Positions 54,257-62,228 of a DNA stretch of 64,000 nt are shown piece by piece. The DNA lies in the NCBI GenBank assembly GCA_021155905.1, contig JAJNBG010000016.1:1-64000 (forward strand). The letters are read 5' to 3'. Position numbers and translations under genes: made by a program. The notes below the pieces were generated by a model that had not been told where the DNA came from, ran no database searches, and was given only the letters and a program-made list of their open reading frames with translations. Positions within the stretch are counted from its first letter, which is position 1. Each line of letters starts with the position of its first letter. This DNA is from Bacteroidota bacterium. Lineage in GTDB: Bacteria > Bacteroidota > Bacteroidia > B-17B0 > Aurantibacillaceae.

Positions 54257-54719
54257 TTTTTTCAGACTGAGTGCGATTGCATTCTTATTGATGTTACTTG
54301 TAAGCTGTAATAAGAATGTGGTATTCAGTGATTACACCAAACTTCCGGAAGAAGGCTGGAAAACAGATAACCGATTGAAATTTGAGGTAGACATCAAAGA
54401 TAATAACGCTTTGCATAATGTGTTTTTAAATGTGCGCCATGCTGACTCTTATCCTTATGCCAATTTATTTGTGTTCTTAACTACCACTTATCCCGATGGA
54501 AAAACTTCCGTTGATACTTTGGAGTGCATTTTTGCTGATAAAAAAGGAAAATGGGTGGGCGATGGTGCCGGTGATTTATGGGACAATAAAATTCCATTGA
54601 AAAAGAATCTTCGCTTTCCTCAAACAGGCAAATACACCTTTAGCTTTGAGCAAGGTATGCGCAGCAATCCTTTGCCCCTCATTCTGGATTTTGGGATGAC
54701 TATTGAAAAGGCTCAATAG
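54237..54719 (+). CDS. gldH: Gliding motility lipoprotein GldH
   Basis: I set the start at the ATG 54237 (160 residues). The leader ends in LLVSC with Cys24 as the lipidated residue. The mature part FSDYTKLPEEGWKTDNRLKFEVDI, RHADSYPYANLFVFLTT and LECIFADKKGKWVGDGAGDLWD is characteristic of GldH, an inner-face outer-membrane lipoprotein needed for gliding in Flavobacterium johnsoniae. The gene overlaps the end of ricT by 20 bp in another frame, so translation is coupled. The same frame is open for 125 codons upstream through the RicT tail because that DNA is repetitive; this upstream part is not GldH. Confidence 0.92.
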   Translation: MVQIKPNFFRLSAIAFLLMLLVSCNKNVVFSDYTKLPEEGWKTDNRLKFEVDIKDNNALHNVFLNVRHADSYPYANLFVFLTTTYPDGKTSVDTLECIFADKKGKWVGDGAGDLWDNKIPLKKNLRFPQTGKYTFSFEQGMRSNPLPLILDFGMTIEKAQ

Positions 54720-54795
54720 GTTAATGCGAGCAGACGTAAAGCGTTTTCTTCGTTAAAAGCGTTTTCAAATCGGGGCTACGCAAGTCTGCAATCCG

Positions 54796-55440
54796 TTAAT
54801 GAAAAATCGAATTAATATCCTGATCTTTTTTTAAACCAAGCTTCTGACGGATGGTGGATGCCAGTATATTAATGGCTACAGTGTTCTCTCCGCCTAAGGG
54901 AACAATCAGGTCGGCATAACGTTTGGTAGGCTCGATAAACTGTTCATGCATGGGCTTCACCGTTTCAATGTATCGTTCCAAAGTTTGTTCTACCGTTCTT
55001 CCGCGCTCGATATGGTCCCGTCTAATGACACGTAACAATCGCTCGTCTGATGGAGCATCTACAAAAACTTTCACGTTGCAAATGTTCCGGATGCGTTCAT
55101 CTGAAAACAATAGAATGCCTTCTATCAGGATCACTTCTTTACTTTGAACCGGAATCGTAGTGGAATCCCTGGTACAAGTAATGTAGGAGTAAATTGGTTT
55201 CCGAATGCTATTGCCTTTTTTCAATTCATTGATGTGATCAAACAACAAATCAAATTCAATGGAATTAGGATGATCGAAATTGATGGATTTGCGCTCCTCC
55301 GGTGATATATGTGAATTGTCTTTGTAATAGGAGTCCTGCGAGAGAATCACCACGTGATCGGAAGGAAGTATTTCAAGTATCTTGTTAACCACGGTTGTCT
55401 TCCCTGAACCTGTTCCCCCGCATATACCAATAATTAACAT
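54796..55440 (-). CDS. udk: Uridine kinase
   Basis: The 214-residue kinase phosphorylates uridine and cytidine with ATP or GTP in pyrimidine salvage. The Walker A loop is GGTGSGKTT at residues 8-16. The family motifs QDSYYKDNSHISPEERKSINFDHPN and DVFVDAPSDERLLRVIRRDHIERGR-like segments (split around VFVDAPSDERLLRV and IRRDHIERGRT) are complete. Length is typical. It is alone on the minus strand between gldH and the DUF2200 gene. Confidence 0.95.
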   Translation of the reverse strand: MLIIGICGGTGSGKTTVVNKILEILPSDHVVILSQDSYYKDNSHISPEERKSINFDHPNSIEFDLLFDHINELKKGNSIRKPIYSYITCTRDSTTIPVQSKEVILIEGILLFSDERIRNICNVKVFVDAPSDERLLRVIRRDHIERGRTVEQTLERYIETVKPMHEQFIEPTKRYADLIVPLGGENTVAINILASTIRQKLGLKKDQDINSIFH

Positions 55441-55503
55441 CCAGTCTATAATTTTACATGGTAAAAGTAGTAAATTATTTAAAGCTTTGGTGAGATTTTA
55501 GCT

Positions 55504-55533
55504 TTTGAAAAAGGTCTAAACTCGCTATCTTTA
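55504..55533 (+). promoter_or_regulatory. Bacteroidota promoter for the DUF2200 gene
   Basis: TTTG at 55504-55507, 18-bp spacer and TATCTTTA at 55526-55533, about 28 bp before the ATG at 55561. Confidence 0.5.
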
Positions 55534-55560
55534 AATAGTTTAAAATTAATATCAATTAAC

Positions 55561-55911
55561 ATGGATAATTCAAGAGTATACCGAATGTTGTTTTCCAGTG
55601 TCTACCCGTTATATATACAAAAAGCGGAGAAGAAGGGTCGGACCAAGGCCGAAGTGGATGAAATTATTTACTGGTTAACCGGTTACAATACAAAAACCCT
55701 GCAGCAGCAAATTGATCAAAAAAGTGATTTTGAAACATTTTTTGCCAGGGCACCACACATGAATCCAAATGTCTCTAAAATTACCGGTGTCATTTGCGGT
55801 TATCGTGTGGAGGAAATCGAAGACGCACTCATGCAAAAGGTTCGTTATTTAGATAAAATGATTGATGAACTTGCAAAGGGTAAGACCATGGAAAAGATTC
55901 TAAGAAAGTAA
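55561..55911 (+). CDS. DUF2200 family protein
   Basis: The 116-residue soluble protein matches DUF2200: [30 protein letters not shown] at the start, IIYWLTGYN, and [33 protein letters not shown]. The function of this family is not known. It has its own promoter-like sequence upstream and converges with obg. Confidence 0.92.
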   Translation: MDNSRVYRMLFSSVYPLYIQKAEKKGRTKAEVDEIIYWLTGYNTKTLQQQIDQKSDFETFFARAPHMNPNVSKITGVICGYRVEEIEDALMQKVRYLDKMIDELAKGKTMEKILRK

Positions 55912-55931
55912 CACAGTAAACTGAAGCTATC

Positions 55932-56936
55932 CTAATTCAACTGCTCCCAGAGCATGTCTTTCAGTTGCTGGATATTATAGCCGGTTTGAGACGAAAAGAA
56001 AATATAAGGGATTTTGAATTTGCCTTTCATTCGCTTATTCAAATCCTTCTCCAGTTCCATAATCAACTCGTCGTCAATCGTATCACATTTGGAAATACCA
56101 AGAATACGTTGTTTGTCGAGTAACTCCGGATTGTATTGTTTCAACTCGTTCAGTAGGATTTTATATTCCTCGTAAATATTATCACTTTGACAACTTACCA
56201 AAAACAATAATGAAGAATTCCGTTCAATGTGGCGCAGGAAACGAACGCCTAATCCCTTGCCCTCACTGGCCCCTTCAATAATTCCCGGAATATCTGCCAT
56301 GACAAAACTTTTATAGTCACGGTAAGGCACAATACCTAAGTTAGGTGTTAACGTTGTAAAGGGATAATTTGCAATCTCCGGTTTTGCCGCAGAAACCACC
56401 GAGAGCAAAGTTGATTTACCTGCATTCGGGAAACCTACTAAACCAACATCGGCTAACACTTTTAATTCTAAAATTTTCCACTCTTCCTTTCCTTCTTCGC
56501 CGGGCTGTGAATAACGCGGTGTTTGGTTGGTCGGTGATTTGAAATGGGCATTGCCCCTTCCCCCCATTCCACCGGGAAGCAAAATAATTTCCTGTCCGTC
56601 CTCCGTTATCTCGCAAATAAATTCACCGGTTTCCAAATCACGGGCAATCGTTCCCAAAGGCACATCTAAAATTTCATCTTCGCCTTCCTTGCCTGATTTA
56701 TGAGAAGAACCGCCATCTCCGCCACCTTTGGCAATGATGTGTTTCCTGTATTTTAAATGGATGAGTGTCCAGAATTGTTTGTTACCACGTAAAATGATAT
56801 GTCCGCCACGTCCACCATCTCCACCATCTGGGCCACCAAAGGCCGTGAGCTTATCGCGGTGTAAATGTGTAGACCCCTTCCCGCCTTTGCCACTGCGGCA
56901 ACAAATCCTTACGTAATCAACAAAATTAGTATCCAC
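55932..56936 (-). CDS. obg: Obg GTPase (ribosome assembly)
   Basis: The 334-residue protein has the Gly-rich Obg domain (about 1-160: [38 protein letters not shown]) and a GTPase domain with G1 [10 protein letters not shown]2 [13 protein letters not shown]3 DIPGIIEGA and G4-like SKCD. It assists 50S ribosome maturation. The optional C-terminal OCT domain is absent, as is usual in the phylum. It is the last gene of the hpt-adk-obg run, 68 bp after adk. Confidence 0.96.
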   Translation of the reverse strand: MDTNFVDYVRICCRSGKGGKGSTHLHRDKLTAFGGPDGGDGGRGGHIILRGNKQFWTLIHLKYRKHIIAKGGGDGGSSHKSGKEGEDEILDVPLGTIARDLETGEFICEITEDGQEIILLPGGMGGRGNAHFKSPTNQTPRYSQPGEEGKEEWKILELKVLADVGLVGFPNAGKSTLLSVVSAAKPEIANYPFTTLTPNLGIVPYRDYKSFVMADIPGIIEGASEGKGLGVRFLRHIERNSSLLFLVSCQSDNIYEEYKILLNELKQYNPELLDKQRILGISKCDTIDDELIMELEKDLNKRMKGKFKIPYIFFSSQTGYNIQQLKDMLWEQLN

Positions 56937-57004
56937 TCTTTTTAGTTATAAGTCATGAGTTTTAAGTTTTGAATGGCTTCAAAGCCAAACCCATCACATG
57001 TTAT

Positions 57005-58174
57005 TTATTTCTTCTTCTTAATTACTTTCTTCGCCGCTTTCTTTTGAGCAACTTTCTTTACTGGTTTTTTAGCGGCCGCTTTTTTTGGAGCGACTTTCTT
57101 AACAGCCTTTTTCGGAACTGCTTTCTTAATCACCTTTTTTGGTGCCGCCTTTTTTACAGTCTTTTTAGGAGCCACTTTTTTAGCCGCTTTGTTTATCACC
57201 TTTTTAGCAACGGCTTTTTTAGCAATCACTTTTTTAACGGCTTTTTTTACCACTTTCTTTGGCGCAACTTTTTTAGCTGCCGTTTTCTTTACCGGCTTTT
57301 TAGCTGCAACCTTTTTTGCCGGTTTAGCAACTGCTTTTTTTGCAACAGATTTACTCACTTTTTTTGCCGGTTTTTTAGCTACGGTTTTTGCTTTAGCCGG
57401 AGCAGCCGAAGGTTTTGAAGTGGTGGTCACTACTTTTTTCACAGGAACATCCGCCTTCTTTAGTGTAGACTGAATAGACGCTCTTACTTCATTGATGTCA
57501 TGTTTTAATTCTTCCGAAATTTCAGTAGCAACTTCAAAATCATTAATGGTCAGGTCTAAATGTTCAATATCATTTTCCAACATTGTCAGTTCAATTTCTG
57601 CCTGAACAAAAACAATACGGTCTGTTAATTGTTTAAAGATCGATTCAACAGATCCGATCCCGTTAATGGAATGAAACTTTGCCTGCTCTGAATAATATTT
57701 TTTAAGCGGTAAGGTTTTGTTATTGTACTCGTTCACACGGTTACGGATAATTTCCTCATTCTGATCATCAGGCCTTCCCGATTCTTTACCGCGTAACAAC
57801 AAACGTTTCACCAATTCATCATTGTCCACCTCTAACGCCAACATGGCGCTGATAGCTGTTCCTTTTTTCTGCAACAAGTCATCCAGCGCGACAGCCTGCG
57901 CCTGCGTGCGTGGGAAACCATCAAAAATAAATCCATTTGCGTTAGGCGTTGCATCCAGTTTTGCCTCAATCATACCAATCACAATATCATCGCTCACTAA
58001 TTCTCCACGGTCCATGATTTGCTTGGCTTCCATTCCAAGAGTCGTTCCTCTTGCGATTTCATTGCGCAAAATATCTCCGGTTGATAAATGCACCAAACCG
58101 TATTTTTCAATTAATTTTTCAGATTGTGTGCCTTTCCCGGCTCCCGGAGGTCCAAATAAAACGATGTTTAACAT
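57005..58174 (-). CDS. adk: Adenylate kinase with long Lys/Ala-rich C-terminal tail
   Basis: I set the start at the second Met (58174), where the family homology begins (MLNIVLFGPPGAGKGTQ); a Met three codons earlier is possible. Residues 1-190 form a normal short-lid adenylate kinase: P-loop GPPGAGKGT, GDILRNEI, GFIFDGFPRTQAQ and RGKESGRPDD. After a coil (about 190-225) a tail of some 160 residues follows, made almost only of Lys, Ala, Val and Pro in AKK/APKK/KKAVKK units and ending in KKKK. This resembles histone-H1-like tails and should be very basic, disordered and nucleic-acid binding. Length is about twice the family norm. The enzyme interconverts ATP, ADP and AMP. Confidence 0.93.
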   Translation of the reverse strand: MLNIVLFGPPGAGKGTQSEKLIEKYGLVHLSTGDILRNEIARGTTLGMEAKQIMDRGELVSDDIVIGMIEAKLDATPNANGFIFDGFPRTQAQAVALDDLLQKKGTAISAMLALEVDNDELVKRLLLRGKESGRPDDQNEEIIRNRVNEYNNKTLPLKKYYSEQAKFHSINGIGSVESIFKQLTDRIVFVQAEIELTMLENDIEHLDLTINDFEVATEISEELKHDINEVRASIQSTLKKADVPVKKVVTTTSKPSAAPAKAKTVAKKPAKKVSKSVAKKAVAKPAKKVAAKKPVKKTAAKKVAPKKVVKKAVKKVIAKKAVAKKVINKAAKKVAPKKTVKKAAPKKVIKKAVPKKAVKKVAPKKAAAKKPVKKVAQKKAAKKVIKKKK

Positions 58175-58227
58175 GTTGATCATTGTTGCTGTTTTTATGG
58201 TGTTATATTTTTATATCTGGTGTAATC

Positions 58228-58767
58228 TTATTTCTGTTCCAAAACATAAATCTCTTTCATGTTTCTTCCGAGGCCATCATAATCCAAACCGTAACCCACT
58301 ACAAAATCATTTGGTATTTCCATGCCCACATAATCCACCGCGATTGTTTTCTTGTAAGCTTCCGGCTTCAATAAAAACGTAGCGACTTTAATTTGCTTCA
58401 CTTCTTTTTTAGTCAGTAAAATCGATAATTTTTCGAGTGTAATTCCAGTGTCTACAATATCTTCCACCACCACAACGGTTCTTCCTTTTATCTCTTCCGT
58501 TAAGCCAATCATTTCCGTTACAGTACCTGTACTGCTTGTTCCATGATACGAAGCCAGTTTGATAAAAGAAATCTCACACGGAATCGTTACTTCTTTTAAA
58601 AGATCAGCTGCAAACATAAAAGAGCCGTTTAACACCACCAGGAATAATGGCATGTCATCAGCCAGGTCTGCGTTTATTTTTTTTGCCATTTGCTTTACGC
58701 TTTCTAATATTTTATCAGAAGTAATGTAGGGAACAAAAGTTTTATCTTTTAAAGTAACGTGTTGCAT
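58228..58767 (-). CDS. hpt: Hypoxanthine phosphoribosyltransferase
   Basis: I chose the ATG at 58767 (179 residues) because the family homology (KDKTFVPYITSDKIL) starts just after; an upstream Met adds eight residues. The phosphoribosyltransferase loop VVVVEDIVDTGITL (about 100-113) binds PRPP. The sequence FLVVLNGSFMFAADLL and the C-terminal DFVVGYGLDYDGLGRN are typical of Hpt, which salvages hypoxanthine and guanine. The gene is 54 bp upstream of adk on the same strand, so purine salvage and nucleotide interconversion are likely co-transcribed. Confidence 0.94.
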   Translation of the reverse strand: MQHVTLKDKTFVPYITSDKILESVKQMAKKINADLADDMPLFLVVLNGSFMFAADLLKEVTIPCEISFIKLASYHGTSSTGTVTEMIGLTEEIKGRTVVVVEDIVDTGITLEKLSILLTKKEVKQIKVATFLLKPEAYKKTIAVDYVGMEIPNDFVVGYGLDYDGLGRNMKEIYVLEQK

Positions 58768-58901
58768 CAGGGGAGTTTTGTAAAAACACAAATATAACAG
58801 AAATTTGATTGAAAAAAGCCTTTACCACAATGTTTTAGGGCAAAATGCCGTCATTGATATAAGGGTTCCCTGTCAAAATTCTGCTACATTTGTCAGCGCT
58901 T

Positions 58902-60248
58902 GTGAAAACCTTAATTAAAAATTTACACCTTCGGGAAACAGTGGCTTTGTCGATACCATTGGTGTTAACCCAAATCGGGCATATCATCACAGGTATGGTG
59001 GATAATATTTTCTTAGGGCGACTGGGAAAAACCGAACAGGCCGCAGGAATTCTCTCCAATAATCTGTACGTCATTCTGCTGGTATTCAGCATTGGCATGA
59101 GCTATGTTTTAACACCTGCTGTTACCGATGCTCATGTCAATCAAAATGAAAAAGAAAAGGCAGCCCTGTTTAAAAACTCCCTGTTCATTAACATGATTGT
59201 GGCTGTATTGTTATTTATTGTCCTGTATTTTTCATCTCCGTTATTAGGCTATATGCAGCAACCGGAGGATGTGGTACACCTGGCGATCCCGTTTTTTGAT
59301 GTCCTCATTTTTTCCATTATACCGATTGCTTTGTTTTTTGTGTGCAAGCAATATACCGAAGGCTTAAGCAATACAAAGGCTGCGATGTACATCAGCGTGG
59401 TTGGAAATATTCTGAATATTATTTTAAACTATCTATTGATATATGGTAAATGGGGCCTGCCTGAAATGGGCTACATGGGTTCCTGCTGGGCAACGTTCAT
59501 TTCCCGTGTCGTTATGGGCCTGTCATTTTTAGTTTATGTCTTTAACCATTCATCGGTCAATTCGTTTGCAAAATATTACGGCGAAGTAAAACTGAATGCC
59601 CTGCATTTCTGGACCCTTTTAAAATCAGGACTGGCCTCTGCGCTGCAGTTTACATTTGAGGTGGCAGCCTTCGCCATTGCCGGTTTACTGGCAGGTGTTT
59701 TTGGAAAAGAGGAGATTGATGCGCATGGAATTGCGCTGAGCCTGGCTGCTTTTACCTATATGTTTGCAAGCGGCATCGGAAGTGCCACTACCATTCGCGT
59801 TGGAAATTACTATGCCATGAACGATCTTCCCAACTTAAAACTTGCGATCAAAATGTCTTATAAAGCAGTGATTGTCACCATGGGATTTATGGCAGCCGTG
59901 TTTGTTTGTTTCAATTTATTCTTACCTACTATTTTCAGTTCTGATAAGGAAATCATTTTAATTGCTTCCCGCTTGTTGCTGTTCGCGGCGTTGTTTCAGC
60001 TGTTTGACGGAACACAGGTAGTAGCCATCGGTGCCCTACGTGGACTGGAAGACTACAGGTATCCTACTTACATCGCCTTCATCGGGTACTGGATTATTTC
60101 TTTACCGCTTTGTTACGTGTTTGCGTTTCCATTAGGCTACGGCGTTTATGGCGTTTGGCTGGCACTGAGCCTGGGACTGGGCTTCGTAGCCATTGCCCTG
60201 ACTATCCGGATCAGGAACCTCATCAGGCTGAAAACTATACTAGGATAA
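58902..60248 (+). CDS. MATE family efflux transporter
   Basis: I prefer the GTG at 58902 (448 residues, VKTLIKNL) over a TTG four codons upstream. The protein has 12 hydrophobic helices in two halves, each opening with the MATE pattern (LSIPLVLTQIGHIITGMVDNIFLGRLGKTEQAA in the first half; ASALQFTFEVAAFAIAGLLAGVFG in the second). MATE proteins export cationic drugs and metabolites using Na+ or H+ gradients. The specificity is not predictable. The gene ends 14 bp inside the convergent membrane-protein gene. Confidence 0.92.
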   Translation: MKTLIKNLHLRETVALSIPLVLTQIGHIITGMVDNIFLGRLGKTEQAAGILSNNLYVILLVFSIGMSYVLTPAVTDAHVNQNEKEKAALFKNSLFINMIVAVLLFIVLYFSSPLLGYMQQPEDVVHLAIPFFDVLIFSIIPIALFFVCKQYTEGLSNTKAAMYISVVGNILNIILNYLLIYGKWGLPEMGYMGSCWATFISRVVMGLSFLVYVFNHSSVNSFAKYYGEVKLNALHFWTLLKSGLASALQFTFEVAAFAIAGLLAGVFGKEEIDAHGIALSLAAFTYMFASGIGSATTIRVGNYYAMNDLPNLKLAIKMSYKAVIVTMGFMAAVFVCFNLFLPTIFSSDKEIILIASRLLLFAALFQLFDGTQVVAIGALRGLEDYRYPTYIAFIGYWIISLPLCYVFAFPLGYGVYGVWLALSLGLGFVAIALTIRIRNLIRLKTILG

Positions 60249-60840
60249 AGTATAGGCTCGCCAGCAGAAACAAACCGAATACCGTTAGAAGCCCGTTTAC
60301 AGTTAAATGCTTGTTAACTTTGTAAACAAAAAGTCCAAGGCCCATGGCAAACACACAAATAACAAATACCGGGTAGGTGTAAATGTGCCAAAACGTTCGC
60401 TCATCATATGGCAGCTTTACTTTAAGGATCTTATTAAAAATAAAGTCACGGCCAATGTAAATGGTTTGCTTTTCCTGAGGCTCTATAAATAAGTCACTGG
60501 TTTTAACCGGAATAAATTCACCGGAGGCCGTTTTGATTTCCATCGAAGAAATAGACTGCTGCTGCGCATCCCGGTCAAAATCGTCATACGAACATTTTAC
60601 GTAGGTAATAGCTGCGGTTTGCCATTGAGAAAAAACAAGGACACTTAACACGCAATAAGATAAGAAACCCGCTAAGACAACATTGGCGCGATTGAAAAAC
60701 TTGTAGAAAGACGTGGCTTTAAAATCCTCCACCCGTTTAATTTCCTTTAATTCTTTGATCTTTTTAACGTAAAACAATTCTTCCGGCGATAAAGGAATTC
60801 GCGGCTTTCGCCCGGGCTTTTCATCCTTCGTTCCTTGCAT
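60235..60840 (-). CDS. Small membrane protein of unknown function
   Basis: The 201-residue protein starts with a basic, Pro-rich segment (KPGRKPRIPLSPEELFYVKKIKELKEIK) and has three hydrophobic helices (about 54-76, 145-167 and 178-200), so it is an inner-membrane protein with a loop on the periplasmic side. No family recognised. It ends convergently with the MATE gene (14 bp overlap) and begins 9 bp after the glycosyltransferase gene stop, so it is probably co-transcribed with that gene. Confidence 0.8.
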   Translation of the reverse strand: MQGTKDEKPGRKPRIPLSPEELFYVKKIKELKEIKRVEDFKATSFYKFFNRANVVLAGFLSYCVLSVLVFSQWQTAAITYVKCSYDDFDRDAQQQSISSMEIKTASGEFIPVKTSDLFIEPQEKQTIYIGRDFIFNKILKVKLPYDERTFWHIYTYPVFVICVFAMGLGLFVYKVNKHLTVNGLLTVFGLFLLASLYFILV

Positions 60841-60848
60841 CGATCAAT

Positions 60849-61808
60849 TTATAAATTGATTTTTTTCTCCATTAAATAATTGTTTCTGTCCGGAGAATTT
60901 CTAAGAATCAGTTCTCCGATGAAGCCCGCCAAAAACAGCATGGTTCCAAGCACCATAGAGGTTAACGAAATATAAAAAGAAGGGCGTTGCGTTAACAAAC
61001 GCGCGGGCATATGGTTCAACACATGGTACAATTTATCAATCCCCAGATAGATCGCTGCACAAAATCCAACCATAAACATTAAGGTGCCAATAAGGCCGAA
61101 AAAATGCATAGGACGTTTCCCGAATTTAGACAGGAACGTAATGGTGAGCAAATCTAAAAAACCATTAATGAAACGTTCCCAGCCAAATTTACTAACCCCG
61201 TATTTTCGGGCCTGGTGCTGAACGATTTTTTCACCGATATTATAGAAGCCTGCATTTTTCGCTAAAACCGGGATGAAGCGATGCATCTCGCCATACACTT
61301 CAATGCTCTTTACCACTTCTTTTCTATAGGCCTTTAAACCGCAATTCATATCATGCAGTTTAATACCGGATATTTTCCGGTTGGTCCAATTATATAATTT
61401 CGAAGGAATATTTTTCGTAATGGCGTTGTCAAAACGCTTTTGTTTCCAGCCGCTCACAAGGTCGTACTTACCGGAAATAACCATGTTATACAATTCAGGA
61501 ATCTCGTCCGGAGAATCCTGTAAGTCAGCATCCATGGTTATTACTACATCTCCCTGTGCCGCCTCAAAACCAACGTGTAAGCCGGGAGATTTGCCGTAAT
61601 TGCGCCTGAATTTAATGGCCCTCACGTTCAGGTGATTGGTTTTAGCAATGGCTTCAATCACTTCCCAGGACTTGTCTTTGCTGCCATCGTCAATAAACAG
61701 AATCTCATACGTGAAATTATTTTCATCCATCACACGTTTAATCCAGTCGTGAAGTTCCGGTAAAGATTCTTCTTCGTTAAATAAAGGGATAACAACTGAA
61801 ATGTTCAT
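60849..61808 (-). CDS. Family 2 glycosyltransferase (dolichol/undecaprenyl-phosphate sugar transferase type)
   Basis: The 319-residue protein has an N-terminal GT-A domain: SVVIPLFNEEESLPEL, EILFIDDGSKDKSW, VITMDADLQDSPDEI (the DxD motif) and MNCGLKAYR. Two or three C-terminal membrane helices follow (about 232-255 and 270-300). This layout is that of GtrB/ArnC-type enzymes that move a sugar from a nucleotide to a polyprenyl phosphate for LPS or glycoprotein modification. The specific sugar is unknown. The start ATG at 61808 gives the family N-terminus. The membrane protein downstream is 8 bp away and may be a partner. Confidence 0.93.
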   Translation of the reverse strand: MNISVVIPLFNEEESLPELHDWIKRVMDENNFTYEILFIDDGSKDKSWEVIEAIAKTNHLNVRAIKFRRNYGKSPGLHVGFEAAQGDVVITMDADLQDSPDEIPELYNMVISGKYDLVSGWKQKRFDNAITKNIPSKLYNWTNRKISGIKLHDMNCGLKAYRKEVVKSIEVYGEMHRFIPVLAKNAGFYNIGEKIVQHQARKYGVSKFGWERFINGFLDLLTITFLSKFGKRPMHFFGLIGTLMFMVGFCAAIYLGIDKLYHVLNHMPARLLTQRPSFYISLTSMVLGTMLFLAGFIGELILRNSPDRNNYLMEKKINL

Positions 61809-61887
61809 AGGGTGTGATTAATGAAAGTCTAAATATAACTAAGTTATATTTTTTATCAAAATTACTCAAATAATGAAATAAATTTGA

Positions 61888-61895
61888 TACTTTTG
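61888..61895 (+). promoter_or_regulatory. -7 box of the SRP RNA promoter
   Basis: TACTTTTG matches TAnnTTTG and ends 5 bp before the first base of the RNA. No good -33 TTTG is visible at the usual spacing. Confidence 0.5.
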
Positions 61896-61899
61896 CGGC

Positions 61900-61994
61900 G
61901 GGTAAGTCTTTCACGACCAGCTCCTGTCAAATCCCCCAGGATGGGAACATAGCAAGGGTAGATGGTTGAGCGGTGCGATGAAAGTAGCTTACCC
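61900..61994 (+). ncRNA. ffs: Signal recognition particle RNA (4.5S, small bacterial type)
   Basis: The ends GGGTAAG and CTTACCC pair, as do the inner TTTCA and TGAAA. The apical part has the SRP domain IV hallmark: CAGG on the 5' side, AUG-GGAA-CAU tetraloop stem, then AGCA on the 3' side (61936-61954). It is about 95 nt and binds Ffh to target secreted and membrane proteins. Bases 61995-62228 hold no other feature I can support except a TATCTTTA -7-like box at 62191. Confidence 0.9.
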
Positions 61995-62228
61995 TTTCAC
62001 AAATCTCATTAAACTTATTTGTGAATTTATCATTTCAGGTATACTTTGAAAACCCCGATCCATATTTTTTCCATCCGCTATTTTGAATGCAAATTGTCTG
62101 CTTGTTTTGGTAAGCAATTTTAAAACCGGTGAAGCTTTATTTATAAGACATAAAACAAGCGTTACGTACCAAAAGTTTCAGAAATATTAATATCTTTAAT
62201 ACATTCTAGATGCCTAATAGTATTTCCT

